From Armillaria gallica (lineage: Eukaryota; Basidiomycota; Agaricomycetes; Agaricales; Physalacriaceae), in contig JBANDB010000007.1 of assembly GCA_037576215.1 (NCBI GenBank), positions 1,643,001-1,707,000 of the forward strand: DNA of 64,000 nt, read 5' to 3'. Below the pieces are notes generated by a model that was not told the DNA's origin, searched no databases, and saw only the letters and a program-made list of their open reading frames with translations. A program made the translations under genes and the position numbers. This document shows, piece after piece, positions 11,050 through 23,534 of the stretch (positions are counted from its first letter, which is position 1; each line of letters opens with the position of its first letter).

Positions 11050-12740
11050 GTATCAGTCGATCAACAGGCGTATATGAGTGTACTGGCGTTGTTTGATTCT
11101 CTGAGTCAGCTTGGCTTTCTTATATAGATTCTTAATCATGTATGCATACGACACTGCCCGAGGATAAGTGAAAATACCAACATGGATTGAAAGCATGCTC
11201 ACCAGCCCTATCCTCTCCAACGTTGGCGCCAACCCTGCAGTTGTTACTCGCTGTCCTTTTCCACCCCCATTTTAATCTTCGTCTTTATCGAACAGAAAAG
11301 TATTACAACCGCGCCATTTCGTATGTATATAACAGCTTCGTGTTGCTCGGTGTCCAGGAGTTCTTCATATCGTGACGGATAGGACTGCCAGTTCTTGAAT
11401 GCGATACTGGAAGGTCGATATAGGAAATAAATATTCTGGCTGTAATTGAGATATAAGATAGAACACACCTTTTTGCACTTGGAGTCAGCTCCTCTCCTCT
11501 ACAGAATTGTCTAGCTGAGCTTGTAGATGGTCCCTTTCGTCCACCACATGACACGGCACCCTGCTAGGTCCTCAATTCAAGGACTTCAGCATTGTCGACC
11601 ACGAGCAGTGCCTCTCGCAAGTCACTGAATCCGAGCACCTTGACAGTGTGTCAAGTTTTGTTACGATGATTAAGCGCGTCCTCAGTAAAATGCTTGAGCC
11701 GTATTTCATTGAGGTGTTTGTTGAGGATGTGTGTGTAAGAGAAAGTCGCGTCGCTGGTGATGATAAAAGATGGAGAAACGCGGGAAACGTGGGAGCTCAT
11801 CACCCCGACCTTGTACCACACGCGCCGGGCCAATAACGAACTCAAGGACCTCGACGTCACCATCTATCAAGCCGAGCGTCACCTTCCCTCGTAGTCAAGT
11901 CTTCTCCTTCCCATCTGACTGTATTCCCTCCCGCGCATGCACGTTCTCCTTCCGACGCGTGTCGTTCAACTGAGGGAGAGAAGGGATTTTAGCAAGGATG
12001 GATTGAACAGTGAATGCCTTACCGAGGATCCACCGCTCGTCCCTGCGTGTACCAAAGGGCCATCCTTTGACGCGATCAGAAGCCACATCTCGCTCGCTGG
12101 AGCGGCTATCGTCTTGGCGTGATCCTAGTTCCATCTATTGAGGCTGAAGCTGGTGCATTGAAGGGATGGATGCGGGATGCAGGCAGATCTATGTAAAAGC
12201 GTGTTAACCACCGCAGACAAGGAAAGTGAGCACCGACAGCTCACGTACAACGCCAAGAAGCTGTTTGTCACGGCGATTGAGTGTGTCTTCAGCGAGTTGG
12301 CCTCGTGCACCGCAATTTCTATCCGATACTTTTCTTGTCGCGGTCTCGCATGTGAGTACTGGAGAAAGTGGGCGACGTCGATGCGAGGCTGTCGAGGAAA
12401 GGATGGAGCAACGCCATACACCTTGCAGTCAGGCCTGCGAGTGCCATCCGTGATCTTTGCGCAGTGTAATTAGCAAAAGACGGCCATGCACAAACTTTAC
12501 GACATACCTCGAACCCAATCAAGAGATCCCAGCCCACTTTGGAGAATAGCCGAACGACTTTATGTAGAGATGGTGGATGAGATTTAGGGTGTAGTCGATC
12601 CCCGCATCGCATGGCAATCAAGCTTCCGACCTCCTGTGCGACGGCTTCCGGCGCGCTAGCTTGGTTATTCCACGGGTCTTGGTTGCCAGAACACGATACT
12701 TTGTAGAGGTTCAAATTCAAAGTTGGAGTTGCCCTCAGGG
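11050..12740. other. Stretch private to unit 1
   Basis: I find no counterpart in units 2 or 3. Short open frames exist (minus 12319-12720, 133 codons; plus 12177-12473, 98 codons) and there are plausible splice sites on the minus strand. One piece reads IEIAVHEANSLKTHSIAV. No family was recognised; this may be a captured or decayed host gene fragment. Confidence 0.3.
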
Positions 12741-12744
12741 AAAG

Positions 12745-14940
12745 GTTGGCATAAGGATACCGCGAATCTGGTGTATAAAGTCAACCACCAAAGTCAAGGG
12801 CTCCCCAAAAAAGACGTACCTCTCTTCGTCCTCCGTGCTAGCTCGACGCCATTGGTCCCAGCCACCGAAAACCATCATAGTAGCGTACACCAATATCCCC
12901 CAGTTCCCTCTATCCCTCGTTGCTTTGCAGGGAAATCGAGAGCCGCGCGGATTGATGTGTTCAAGTCATGGGGCATTTTAAGGGGTGCTGGACGAGCATC
13001 GACCATACTCTTTCTTCCAACCAGTTGCTCTAACCCTCCGTTAGTGGCCGTCCCGCATTCCGAACATGATACGTCGCCTTGGCTCAAGGCTGGCATGCTA
13101 TGCTGATATCTCTGGAACACGATACGCAGCGTGGTAAAGGGAAGGTGTGGCACCTATTCGGAACGTACTGGGGAGAGGTAAAAGGATGGGAGTGGGCCTT
13201 GGAACGCCGGCAATCGAAGAGTACCAAGCTAAAAAGGAATTTGCCGACTTGCCGGACCACGTTCCTCCCTTCTAACCACTTCCTCTCCAGTCTTACGCCG
13301 CTATTTCTCACCTTCATCGCATCGCTTGCTGTATCTTATGTTCTCGACTCTTATTTGTTCAGCTAAAATCACGTATTTACGTGTTTCTTCACCAGGTATG
13401 CCTCCTCTATCGACGTTCAACACCTCTAATTGATGCCTAGGACCGTGAACAACGTGTTTCCCTTTAATCGGAGTGTTACGACAGATATACAGATATCCCG
13501 ACGTGCAAGATCATCATGCTGCGCGCCATCCCTGAGTTTAATGTGGGCAAGAGCCCCAACATAGGCGAGTTCTCGATTACATCCATGCCATTGACGTCAG
13601 TTTAAGCTTCCTTTTTCCACAGATATTGGTCCAAGGATCCATAGTATTCTCATGCTATTGACGATTTCTGAGTAATAAATCCGATTTTCAAGGTGTCAAT
13701 GGCTGAACTCGACGCTGTCATCTCGCGCAGCTGAATGAAGAGACGGCCCGGAGGATGGACTGGTGTGGTGTTCGATGTCGAGTGGCTCTTTGTGTATGGT
13801 ACGTCGTTTCTCTCCCCCGGGTGCTCTCAGACTGATGCCCTTTGACGCTAGCGCGCCATCGTCGAGCATTTGGGCCTATACAACAGCTGGTCTCAGCTCG
13901 GGCGGGGCCCTGCTTGTTCAAGCAAGTGCATGCCCTCGGAACAGGGAGTACCTTCCGGTCTTGCACGGTTTTTTCCTTCATGAAGTGTGAGTACCTTAAC
14001 CTTTCGCGTCTTGCTTTGTAGTCTTTACTTTTTGTATGCCAATAGTATCATCAATATAATTCTCCTTCTTTGCTTCAATGTCGCTCACTTGAAGACACGC
14101 AGGATGGAGGGCGTGATCTGTGTCAGCTCCCACATTCCTTCAACTCTTACCATCATCACCCTCGCATGGACGGCACGACGTTCTCCAGTATACCGACGAG
14201 GGTACTCAGTCAGCGAGAAGACCCGCAAAGAAATCATTGCACACGGGGCTAACTAGTACAGTCAACTGCCATGACCTCTTACGGACAGGACGAGGCACCT
14301 AGTGATTTGCAAGAGACACTGTTCGTGGTCGACGACGTTGGGCATGGTAAAAAGTACAGTGATTTGTTGACAGGATCTAGAAAAGATTCTCCGCCGTGCG
14401 ACGGGCGGAAGGGATTCTGAGAAACCAACGCCAAGGGAAGAAAAGGTGGTTTTATCTTTGCACCTAGCTATCTGACAATAGTTCTGACTAGCACCTCCTT
14501 CACCATCAAGACATCTCTCCAGTCATGGTACGATGAACTCTTGGACGAGGAGCTGAATAAGACCACAACAAATGTCTTGACTGCAAAGCCTTTCTGTTTG
14601 ACACAGACTCAATGGACGTCGACGATTTCGTTCTTCCCCTAGTTGATAATTTGCGTCTCGTTCGAACGAGCTTAAAACAAAGTGTCGAGTTTGCGTCGTT
14701 CTGGCGAGCGAGATGCGCAACGGCATCTGTGACCCGTACTCGGATGTACGACTGCTGTACGAGACGTCTTTTGGTTCGCTTTTGGTATCACGTATAGGTG
14801 AGCTGTCGATATTCTCTTTCACTGTCCAGTCAACATGCTCAGCTAGATTCACCAGCTTCTCGTCTCTTGCGTTCTGGTCTCTTCGTATCATGTCTGAAGC
14901 AGGGAGGTACGCAGATGACGCTAGGCTGTGGGAGATTTGA
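12745..14940 (+). repeat. Decayed-exon repeat block, unit 1 copy
   Basis: Matches 35290-37520 over its length, and 26720-27930 over its right part. Plus-strand exon-like pieces are bounded by splice signals (e.g. GTACGTCG...ACGCTAG at about 13.80-13.85 kb). The reading frames are better preserved in unit 3 than here. Around 14.52-14.63 kb a piece comparable to LFDIDSMDFDDFVLP of unit 3 is visible. The product is not recognised. Confidence 0.45.
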
Positions 14941-14974
14941 AGGACAGTATGTTTCCACACATAAAGCTTGAAGG

Positions 14975-15240
14975 GCCCAATGTTGGACAAGCTGGGATTT
15001 GTGTCTTTCGCTTCCTATCGGGATGATCTCTGTCCTTTCAATATTGAATTTTGCTGTAGATGCGATACACCATTTATCCAGGATTGCGGTGAGCATGTTA
15101 TAGTCATCTTGTTCGGAGAGGTATACTGTTGTGTCATCAGCGAACAGTTTTGCAACGAGTCGTTCCTTTGCTCCTGGTATGGCATAGCCTCTAAGTTCAG
15201 ACTTAGGTCGTTCTTCTTCCCTCTACCCGCACATTCCGCA
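14975..15240 (-). pseudogene. LINE (Tad-like) reverse transcriptase fragment
   Basis: The minus-strand translation gives LRGYAIPGAKERLVAKLFAD followed by DTTVYLSEQDDYN, then TAKFNIERTEIIPIGS. The FADD tetrad is the Y/F-x-D-D catalytic motif of reverse transcriptase (palm). The preceding L-R-G-Y-x-I-P-G and the following N-x-E-[KR]-T-E-x-x-P-I-G are typical of fungal non-LTR (Tad/LINE) polymerases. Only about 90 codons remain; the frame fails on both sides. No endonuclease or RNase H part was found nearby. Confidence 0.7.
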
Positions 15241-16087
15241 GGCCACTTCCCAGCCTCTTCCCGTCCCACCCACCGCAGCTCAACAACCTGGCAATGTATT
15301 ATTCTGTCAGTTCTAATGCGGCGGCATTACTCTAACTTAGCTAAGCGAGACAGATTCGCAATAGCTCGTGGTTACTCGAGGTATGTCCGCATTTCCTTGA
15401 TGCCTTCTATGCTCGCTCACCACAGGGATTAGTTTGAATGAGAACAGAGAGTCGTACGTCTTTGATCAGAATATTAGAGAGTTATTCGTATTAAATGCGT
15501 CGAAGAGGGATGCGCGCACATGTCTGCGAGAAGAGTGATGCAAGTCCCTTGAACTTGTGTCCCTCTACTATGATCCCCACACGTCCCAACGAAGGCATGC
15601 CCTCCAGTCCTCACTCAGTAACGCAAGATACGTTCTTGAGCTCGACGGTGCTCAAATTTCCTTTTGGAACTGTGGCGATTTTTTCGTTTTTGACTTAAAG
15701 GAAAAGAGATCGGACGCGTCGCCAGTGGAATATGAAGAGGGACGAAGTGAGGCAACAGAGGGATGAAATGGTTAGGAGGGCAACGTTGCCAGGATGCAGA
15801 GTCAAAGAGATGACGACTCGATGGCTGCAGTGTGAACGGCCGCCATGGGGCGTGCGCGTGATGCCTTGAGGAATTGTTGTTGAGCTCGGATTTGGGTTAG
15901 ACACGGCCCGATGACACCTAAACCTAGGTTTCTTTCCGCCGGAATTTCTTTTGTCTGGCTTCACGATCTCGAGAATTCTATGACTCTATAGCAATGACAA
16001 CGCTCCTTCCGCCCGTCTGATATCCAGACCTGGTTGTCGACACCAGGGAATCAAGATGGTGATGACTTCTCCCCACCGGTAGTCAAA

Positions 16088-17897
16088 TCAGACAAGTACA
16101 TTGCGAGATTCTGCTGAACTAAGATCCCTCAGCTTCTGCCTTTCTTCCTTGTCCAGGTGGCCCATCATGATCACCGACACCTTCTCGAATCTCTGATCTG
16201 GCAGTCGTCTCCCTATAGCCCAAGGCTGGTAGGTCCAGAACATATCACTGAACTGTGGGTACATATCACCAGGCAGTGTGTACGTATCTTCAGGTATCGG
16301 AAATCGGTGAGTGATGTGGATTTTGAATGTGTGCGTGGTCCCGTCTGCTTTGACAACCAACTCCCCGCATCGATCACGCCCTTCTGCGGATCCCGCGTCG
16401 AATCCCTGCACATGCCCCTTTTCAATGCAATGCCTGTCAAACCAGTCCTCATCCGTCTTGTCATCATGCCAAACATATGTGTTAGGATAGCCGACATCCT
16501 TCGGCAGAGGCTGTTTCATGACCTGGTCCCATGTTGGTCTCCATTTCTTGCATCCGAGTCCAACTCCAGCATACACTAAGAGGAAGTAGGCGCGCATATA
16601 AGAGTACATTACATTCACCAGTGCCGTCCACGCATCCTCGAGAGTCTCGCTCTCATGGTAGGCAGGTATCGTATAGGTGTGCAGAGGGAATGCGAGGCCG
16701 GCCACTCGGTCGACCGGATTGGTTGACACACGCTTCTGCATGTCCACCAGTATAGCAAACATCTGATTTGAATCCATCTGCACTGAATGCAGCTCCTCAT
16801 GAAACCTGGTCAGGAGTGCAGTCTTGTAGTTCCCGCCGTCTATCTGCTGTGTGTGCATCGGTCCATCTGGCATATCACCGGCAATAATGTTGCACATGTA
16901 TCCGACCTCCTGGAGTGTCCATGCACGCCGAAACCAGGACCGATCGCTGTTCAAGTCACTGTCCTTCAACCTCAACAGCCGCCTCAGCCCAGTCAGGTAG
17001 ATCACCACCTTTTCATGCTGAAGCATACCATGCTTATACACACCTCCAATTGTAGGCACGTCCAGCTTCCACTCCTCCACGCGCAGATCCTCCCTCGGCC
17101 CCCCTTCCTCTTTCTGTCTTAAACAGAGCACATCCAACCACGTGTACTCTACTCCCAGATTCAGCATCTCGATCCGGATGAGGTTGAGATCCGCATCCTT
17201 TGGTATAGGCACAGGCCACTCCTTCCCGTTGATAGGGGTCCGCACATCCACACGATCCATCTCATCAACCCACACGTGCGAAATCGGTGTTGGCCATTCC
17301 TCAGTGATCCACGATGGCACCACGCGATTGCTGTACAGGTCCCATACACGTCGAGGTCTCAAATCCGGGTTGACAATCCGGTTTCCTACCAGTGCTCTTC
17401 GTCGGCGCTCCCTGTCTTCCCTTCCACGTCTGCGTAATTCGTCTCGGATGTTGCTTGGGTTCTTTGTATCCCATACTGGGCGAAGGAGGGCATAAGCTGT
17501 GCCAAAGTCGTAGTTCCTTTCAATGAAGTCTTCGAGAATGGTGTGAAGCTCGCATGACCTTCTGGACATTCCGAGGGTGGCGTTCAGTCTATTCACGACC
17601 CCCTGAACGCCAAGCGTAGCGCAGGGAGTGTCCGCGAGGGAGGATGGTATGGCAGGCCTTGGACCGATGTACGACCGCTGCTTTGGAACTTCGATAGACA
17701 ATTCCGCTTGGCCGGTCTCAGTGAACGCGGAAAGGGTGACTTCGTCCTTCTCCTCCACCTGGAATACATTTCAATTTCTTCTCTGTCTGTTTTGCCGACT
17801 GACATACCCGCCGACGTCTGTAACAATGATTACGATCCTCCCGGTCATTGTTGCTCCTGTCAACGTCCACATGTCCTATTTTTCTTTTAATCCCCAT
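16088..17897 (-). CDS. HET-domain (heterokaryon incompatibility) protein, copy 2
   Basis: Predicted as complement(join(16088..17758,17808..17897)), 586 residues. The start is the ATG at 17897 in a tATGGGG context. Exon 1 is 30 codons and strongly basic (MGIKRK... ending RRRR). The 49-nt intron GTATGTC...TTCCAG is phase 0, which explains why the long frame has no ATG of its own. The HET domain spans about residues 185-310: PISHVWVDEMDRVDV, EYTWLDVLCLRQK, VPTIGGVY, KVVIYLTGL, RSWFRRAWTLQEVG. It is followed by the family's C-terminal region (STNPVDRVAGLAFPL, ESETLEDAWTALV). HET proteins of filamentous fungi act in non-self recognition and cell death, and some agaric members have unknown roles. 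No signal peptide or membrane segment is seen. It differs from the other copies at several short windows. The intron 3' splice site further upstream in the leader is altered (ACATGG versus ACACAG). Confidence 0.8.
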
Positions 17898-19240
17898 GAC
17901 TATGTTCGTATCCTGGTCCGAAACAGTGGAGCGGAATCCTTTGATCTCTGTGGAGTTGTAAATATGGATCGCAAATGTTTCCAAATCGGCCTGATGCGAA
18001 TCGAAAGCGAACTTCCTGCGATTCTTGGGAGCGCCATGTAAGTAAGCACTTCAACCACCGTAGATTAACTGTACTCACTATTTTCCGTGTCCTTTCGAGG
18101 ATGTGCGTTCAAGGGAGTGCTGTTCGAGTCGACGTGGGGAGGTTAAGTACGAAATCCTGGGAGCTGTGCAAACAGCATGGTCTGGTCCGTGCTGGATGGA
18201 CACGCACACGTAATGATTATATTTAATCCTTCCTATCGATCAACATTAATTTGCGCATTCCTGTCATATAGTTGAGTTTGCGGAAAGAAAGGACATTCAA
18301 TCCTTTGAACTCAGCCTTTTCGCCTTTCACTCCGAGATACTAATTTCACTCCTAGTGTGAGTAGCTCCTTCGAAAGCACTGGTCGCTCTTGCACAGAGTG
18401 CGCGGTTGGAGCCATCGTATACGGCACGCTGCAGGAAGAGAGTCTATTGATGAGACTCCCCCTTGTCCACCTGGTGAGGAAACGGGAGAAAGAAAAACAC
18501 ACGGCGAGGCATTGCCACTGGGATTGAGGTCGAGCGAGTATGGATATAAACTCGGTAGATAACAGATAAGAAGTCCGCCTTTCGGATCACACGCCGCAGG
18601 GAGTTGTTCAAGACGTAATAGCCCTAACCTCTCAGTCTTCGTAGTTTGCGAGAAAAGGTAAGCGAGGGCTGGCGGGTTTGAATTGCCCTTCATTGTAGTA
18701 TGGATTCATATGGTGGTGTGATGCGCGAATTCGATGTAACTGCCAGAAAACACGAGATTGAACCATGACTCTGAGCGTATTTTTCACATCTGCGTTTGAC
18801 AGGGAGCGAACGCGTCTAAGGTTCCCGGGTCCCTAAGGCGAGTATTCAGGTGCCTGCTGTATTTCAAGTGCTAGTACGGGTTCGATTTATTATGGGGGTG
18901 GTGGACTCGGTTGGAGGGTGCCGGTAGAGACTAAGGTCGCGGGAGAAGGTACAGCCACCTCATGGGTAATTCGGGCTCCGATTGTTGTGTTGCGTCATAG
19001 ACTCGATGCCAGCTCTGAACGTGTTGCGCAGGATGACGAAGAAGGACGTGGTCACGTTCTCCAGGTCGGCATCACTCAAGAGCACTCGTTCTGTCAAACC
19101 TACTTCCTAACAGTATTCACTGCGTCCTAGGCCTCATTGATCATGAAGCTGTCTTCAAGGCCAAATCTCCCCCGACCCTTAAACATGCACATTTCACTTC
19201 CGTGAAATCACTCGTCTCTACTAACTCCCTGCTGAATCGA
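17898..19240 (-). other. HET copy 2 leader and flanking conserved DNA
   Basis: Conserved with 30585-31950 and, in part, 41035-42745. It contains the leader intron-like segment (about 18010-18085). From about 18391 it carries a segment (ttgcacagagtgcgcggttg..) shared with 31103 and 42126 but absent from unit 1. The unit 1/4 segment corresponding to 8530-8700 and 41520-41700 is missing here. No ORF over 115 codons. Confidence 0.4.
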
Positions 19241-19249
19241 TCGTCTGCC

Positions 19250-21500
19250 CTCCACAGCCACAAGATCCTCCCTCCCTTCGACTACCAGTCTCTCCTCCAG
19301 CGACGACCTCCCTCACAGCCACAGGACCCTCCGCGTCACTCCTCCGTCGACCATCCAGGCTAATAATAGCCCGCACCCAGCCGCGTCCCTCCCCACATAC
19401 CGTCCCCCTCGCATACGCGTGCGCAAGTCCTCCGCACTGTACCCTCTCCACGCACACTCCCTCCTCTCCTCCGAGCGTGTCGACTGCGAACGCGCGCGCT
19501 CCGTTCATACTTCTGTAAAGCCCTCAGTTTGAATCAAGATAAATTATGGCAAGACTCACTAGCCGGGTGATAAATCAAGCGCCGACTCCCGGAAACAAAG
19601 TCCCATCGTCAACAGCGAGTTGCGATCAGCAGACGAGGAAACGGATGGGAAGGGTATATGTTGTAGTCATATCTTCGGTCTGCAGAACTAGTCAGTGCCG
19701 CCATCACGATCTCAGTCACTTGTGCTTACCGGTTGACTTCCACCGCGCACCCTCCACAGTTTCCCGCCCGCGCCGAACATGAACATCCTGTCCTCTGTAG
19801 TAAAGCCGTTAGTTTCAATCAATGGAAATCATTGAAAGACTTACCAGGTCCGCGATGATTCGAGTGCATCCAGGTGATGTTGAGTGTGGAGTATAGCCAA
19901 CGAGGCGACAGTGTTGCATCGATCATTGGCCTAGGAACTGGTCAGTATGGCCATTCGGAGGTCCGTCGAGCCTGCTTACCACTTACAATTACTCTCGTCT
20001 GAAGTCCTCCGCGCATCTTCTTAGTCTCCTGCCCGCACCTCCTAGCTCGTTAACAGACGGACGTGGTGGTCGTGTTGATTGCATTACTGCACCATTGTTA
20101 GTATTGCAGGATTGAGATAAGGAAGGCTTACCTTCATCCACGTCCGCCTTCATAACTAAACACCATAATGGGAATACAACAATGCTTGAGAAATAGTTGA
20201 GGCAGCAAACCACCGTACCCAGAATCTATTGAGGGATCGACAGTCGGCGGAGGCGTACACTAAAAACCGTAGCTCCAAAGGTCAACGCTGGATGGAGATT
20301 TCAGTGAGCGTAGTCTCAGGTGTTGTTGGTGGAAGGGCTTACATTGAAAAATGTTCCAAGCGCCCAACAACTCGTATCTGGCCGTAGCCACCGACTCAAT
20401 GGTTCCCTTCCACTAAAGACGGTGTCAACCAGAAAACGGGATAGCGACATGTCGCGTACCTTGCGTACCAACACAAACAGACTGCCGTGAGCTACCCGAA
20501 TGGCTCGATAGACGGGCACAGGCAGTCGCGCAGTTAATGAGAGCCGTACACCGACCACCTGTCGAGACCGTGTTAGCAAGAATAATCAAGTTGCGTTGCT
20601 TCGCATACCATCGCCGACGCCGCGGAAGCAGTCCAGTAGGGGGAAAGGAAGCGGCTGTACAATTGAGGAAGATGTGGTCTAGGAGAATGTTAGAGAAAGC
20701 GGGACACGAGAAAATATTAGCACACATACTTCGCTCCCTTTCTCCACACGTTTCTGTCCACACCCTTCATCATTTTCAACACCGCACATGGGGTCTTGAG
20801 TTCCGGTAGCTGTTTTGAGAGCCGCAGACTGGGAGGGGAGAAATTGAGGTCGTCATAGAGCTTGAGAGCGACCGGTTGACTTGACGTCCTGGTTCAGAAA
20901 ATGGTTGCAACTTCTAGTCTTGCAAGAACGACGTAGCTACAAATGGAGAAAAAGGGTTAGCTGGCGAGAAATCCATAGCATCGAGCATGAACCTTGCTTG
21001 AAAAGTAAGCCATTCAGAAGTGTGCTGACTACGGCCTTTAGAATAGACTGGGAGAACAACAATGAGGAAAGAATAAAACAGAGTAATAAATTGATAGCTC
21101 ACCATAGTAAATGCACATGTGAGCTGGCGAACAATGGATAAGAAACCGAGGAAACAACAGTGTGATACCAAATCCTTACCAAGTCCGCCTCTTCTACCAT
21201 TGAACCTGGTAGCCTTGAAGTATCAACAGTGCATCAGATCCAACAAAGACGCGAAAATATGATGAAGAGCTCACCGTTCGTTGTTCGTCGCCGTCGTGGT
21301 GAGAGGAAAAAATAGATCATTCAACGATTCCGAAAAGGGAACTGATACCGGTCACGAGACCAAACCCGTCCTGCTCGACAAAGTCGACGATGAGGCGTAC
21401 GACGGCAGGAGACGCGCCATAAGATACGAGAAGACGAGAGGAGATGACTTGAAGTCATGGGAGAAGGGGAGAGAGGGATGAGAAGGACCAGAGAGGAGAA
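19250..21500 (-). repeat. Small-exon repeat block, unit 2 direct copy
   Basis: Direct-orientation homologue of the unit 1 and unit 3 blocks. Here the exon-like piece at about 21.43-21.33 kb reads SRLLVSYGASPAVVRLIVD and continues FVEQDGFGLVTGISSLF without interruption. It is followed by a short Asp/His-rich run whose length differs from unit 3 by a multiple of three bases. Conserved splice-like sites continue down to 19.5 kb. Preservation of frame in this piece argues that the block was once protein-coding. The family is not recognised. Confidence 0.5.
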
Positions 21501-21529
21501 AAGTGGGGATGAATGGGATTTGGACACCT

Positions 21530-22440
21530 CCCTCTATGCTGTGCCGCTCCTATGTCCTCCCTTTGTCTGCCTTTGTTCTCCCCCTCATCCACATCCCGAT
21601 GCGACTTCTGTGATATCACTCGTCCCTATAACTCCATGCTAAAACGTGTACACTTTCTTTTCTCCATGAAAATGCCCGTCTCTATAAAGAATGGCCTCCC
21701 AACCGACTGTCCTCCACAGCCACAGCATCCGACCATTGATGTCCCTTCTTGCATACGGTTCCTTTCATGCACATGCATATGTCCCTCCCGCATGCATGTC
21801 CCCCCCGACACTCCATTCTACCCTCCCCGCGCACGCCGACTCTCAACGCTGCTGGCTAACTCCTGCTCTGTCTGTATTGCGTATTCTCTAGTAAAATCTT
21901 TAGTCTGTATCAATAAAAAATGATGGCAAGGCCTACCATAGTGATGGATGGAGAGTAGACCCAAAAATCCCATGCTGGACCCACCATATAAGTCGTCTCG
22001 TCAACTCGACGTCGAACCTAGCAAGCGAGGAGGCGAATGGGATGGGTGGGTTTTGTAGTCGTCTACAGAACTGCTTAGTGGTGGGATGACGATCTCGGTC
22101 GAGTCTGCTTACTGGTCTACTTTGGTGCAAATCCATCTCCCTGCGCGTGCCGCGCACGTAGTGGTGCTCTGCACTCTCTCCTCTCCGTGTGTGCACCCAC
22201 GTCCGTTTCGAAGCTCTGTAGCAAAGTCGTTAGATTGAATCAATGTAAATTACTAAAATACTCACTAGATGTGTGATATATCGAGTGCATTCAGTCGATG
22301 TCGAGGATAGCGAGAAACCAGTCGGTAGTGCCATTAGGATGACAGCCAGGTGGCTTACCATGGGCCTTTACTCTTGTCCTACGTCCTCCACACACCCTCC
22401 TGGCTTCCTGTGTGCACGTTAACTGCAGGCAAAATTGATA
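21530..22440 (-). repeat. Extra exon-intron modules, unit 2
   Basis: Matches 34460-35140 of unit 3. On the minus strand it contains module introns, e.g. GTAAGCAGACTCGACC...TTCTGTAG at about 22.11-22.06 kb, and the ATTGATT...ACTACAG-type intron near 22.25 kb. Exon-like pieces are G/C-rich and encode only Arg-rich low-complexity sequence. I regard these as amplified spliced modules, not as a recognised gene. Confidence 0.45.
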
Positions 22441-22599
22441 TCAGTACAGGGTCGGCAGGGCAGGGGTCGTGAACGTACTGGAGTCGTGGCACAAGGTACC
22501 GAGATTCCGGGCAGGACTAGGCGCTTCCAATTCATCTTTGCACAATGAATGTAAGTGCAACTTAATCATAGATTGAATCCAATACTTCACTTCGCCGAT

Positions 22600-23534
22600 C
22601 GTGCTCGACGCCTCACTCTATGCCGTGCCGTGCATGGTGTTTGTACGAAATGATGCTGTCGTTGTGGGAGACGGCAGGTTTGTTCGACACGTCGTCAGCT
22701 TCTTGATACCGAGACTCATTGCTTGAGATAAAGGGTACGTAGTGATATCCGACTGACAAAAAGGTGAGCGATTAGCGTCGTAGACTGGATGAGGAACGCA
22801 CCAGTGCAAGTGAGGATCGGCGAGGAGACAGCACCAGTCATTGCTTCCCGCCGTCGCCCGAGGTCGCTTCCCGTTGTGACGCCAGAATCCAGACAAAGGT
22901 ATGCTGTCCCGGGGCGTGTAGGGACAAACGACATCTATACTGCGGGAGATGGTCTAAGATGAGAACACTCGGCGCAGAAGTGGACTCACTTGACGGTCCT
23001 TCTAAGCCAGCGACGTCCTCAGTCCTCTCACCCGCCGTCTTGAGCGCTCCTAAAATGAAGAATAAATTTAAAACCGACATCAAGCCATGCGTGATTTACA
23101 GAATATTTCGACGGGGCTTGGATAGTTGAAGGGCGGGAGCATAAATGGATGGGAGTAAGGAGCACACTTTGTTTGGCATCAGGCCAAACATCTGCCAGCC
23201 TAAGTGTAGCATCGACATCCAGATCCTGCTCCTCTTCCTGCTCCTCGTCGTTCTCATCCAGATCCTCCATACTGGCATCCAAATCCACCTCTTTACCTTC
23301 CATCACAAACGGGGCCCCACCAGAGATCGCAGAACCCCCTTCATCGGCTTCCGGCGTGGCTTCATCCGCCTCTTGCTTCTTCTCCTGCTGCGTCTTCACG
23401 CGACGATAGTCTTGAACCCTGTATATGGATGCTATTATCCTAGGAATGAACAAACGGATAAACGATAACTTGAACTTGGCCCATGGTGTGCAATACCATT
23501 TCCTCCAGCTCGCGTTCTTCCTCACTAAGCTCAT
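22600..23534 (-). CDS. Possible small multi-exon gene private to unit 2
   Basis: Minus-strand exon-like frames are separated by good splice sites. A piece at about 23.44-23.17 kb reads SIYRVQDYRRVKTQQEKKQE, then an Ala/Gly stretch, then the very acidic DLDASMEDLDENDEEQEEEQ. A GTGTGCTCC...TTTTAG segment of about 120 nt separates it from ALKTAGERTEDVAGLEGPSS (about 23.05-22.99 kb). Another intron-like segment ends CAGTATAG at about 22.94 kb. A last piece reads RPGTAYLCLDSGVTTGSDLG. Neither family nor full exon chain can be fixed. Acidic low complexity with Lys/Gln-rich flanks suggests a nuclear protein. It has no counterpart in units 1, 3 or 4, so it may be a captured host gene fragment. Confidence 0.3.

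Larger units (their letters stand above)
5930..15590. repeat. Large direct repeat, unit 1
   Basis: First of four homologous units. The left anchor is the segment around 5938-6065 (gagctcaac.., then a stretch ending gaggcaacagag). It matches 15637-15765, 28309-28435 and, with a rearranged tail, 38780-38895. In order the unit carries the HET copy 1 pseudogene, its conserved upstream region, a minus-strand small-exon block (about 8.7-11.0 kb), a private stretch (about 11.1-12.7 kb), a plus-strand decayed-exon block (about 12.75-14.9 kb) and a LINE fragment. The part left of about 7.57 kb is CpG-depleted; the rest is not. Confidence 0.75.

Noticed and set aside
23145..23468. Plus-strand frames of 86 and 107 codons, Ser- or Leu/Ile-rich
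   Set aside because: They are the reverse-strand shadow of the Glu/Asp-coding piece on the minus strand.
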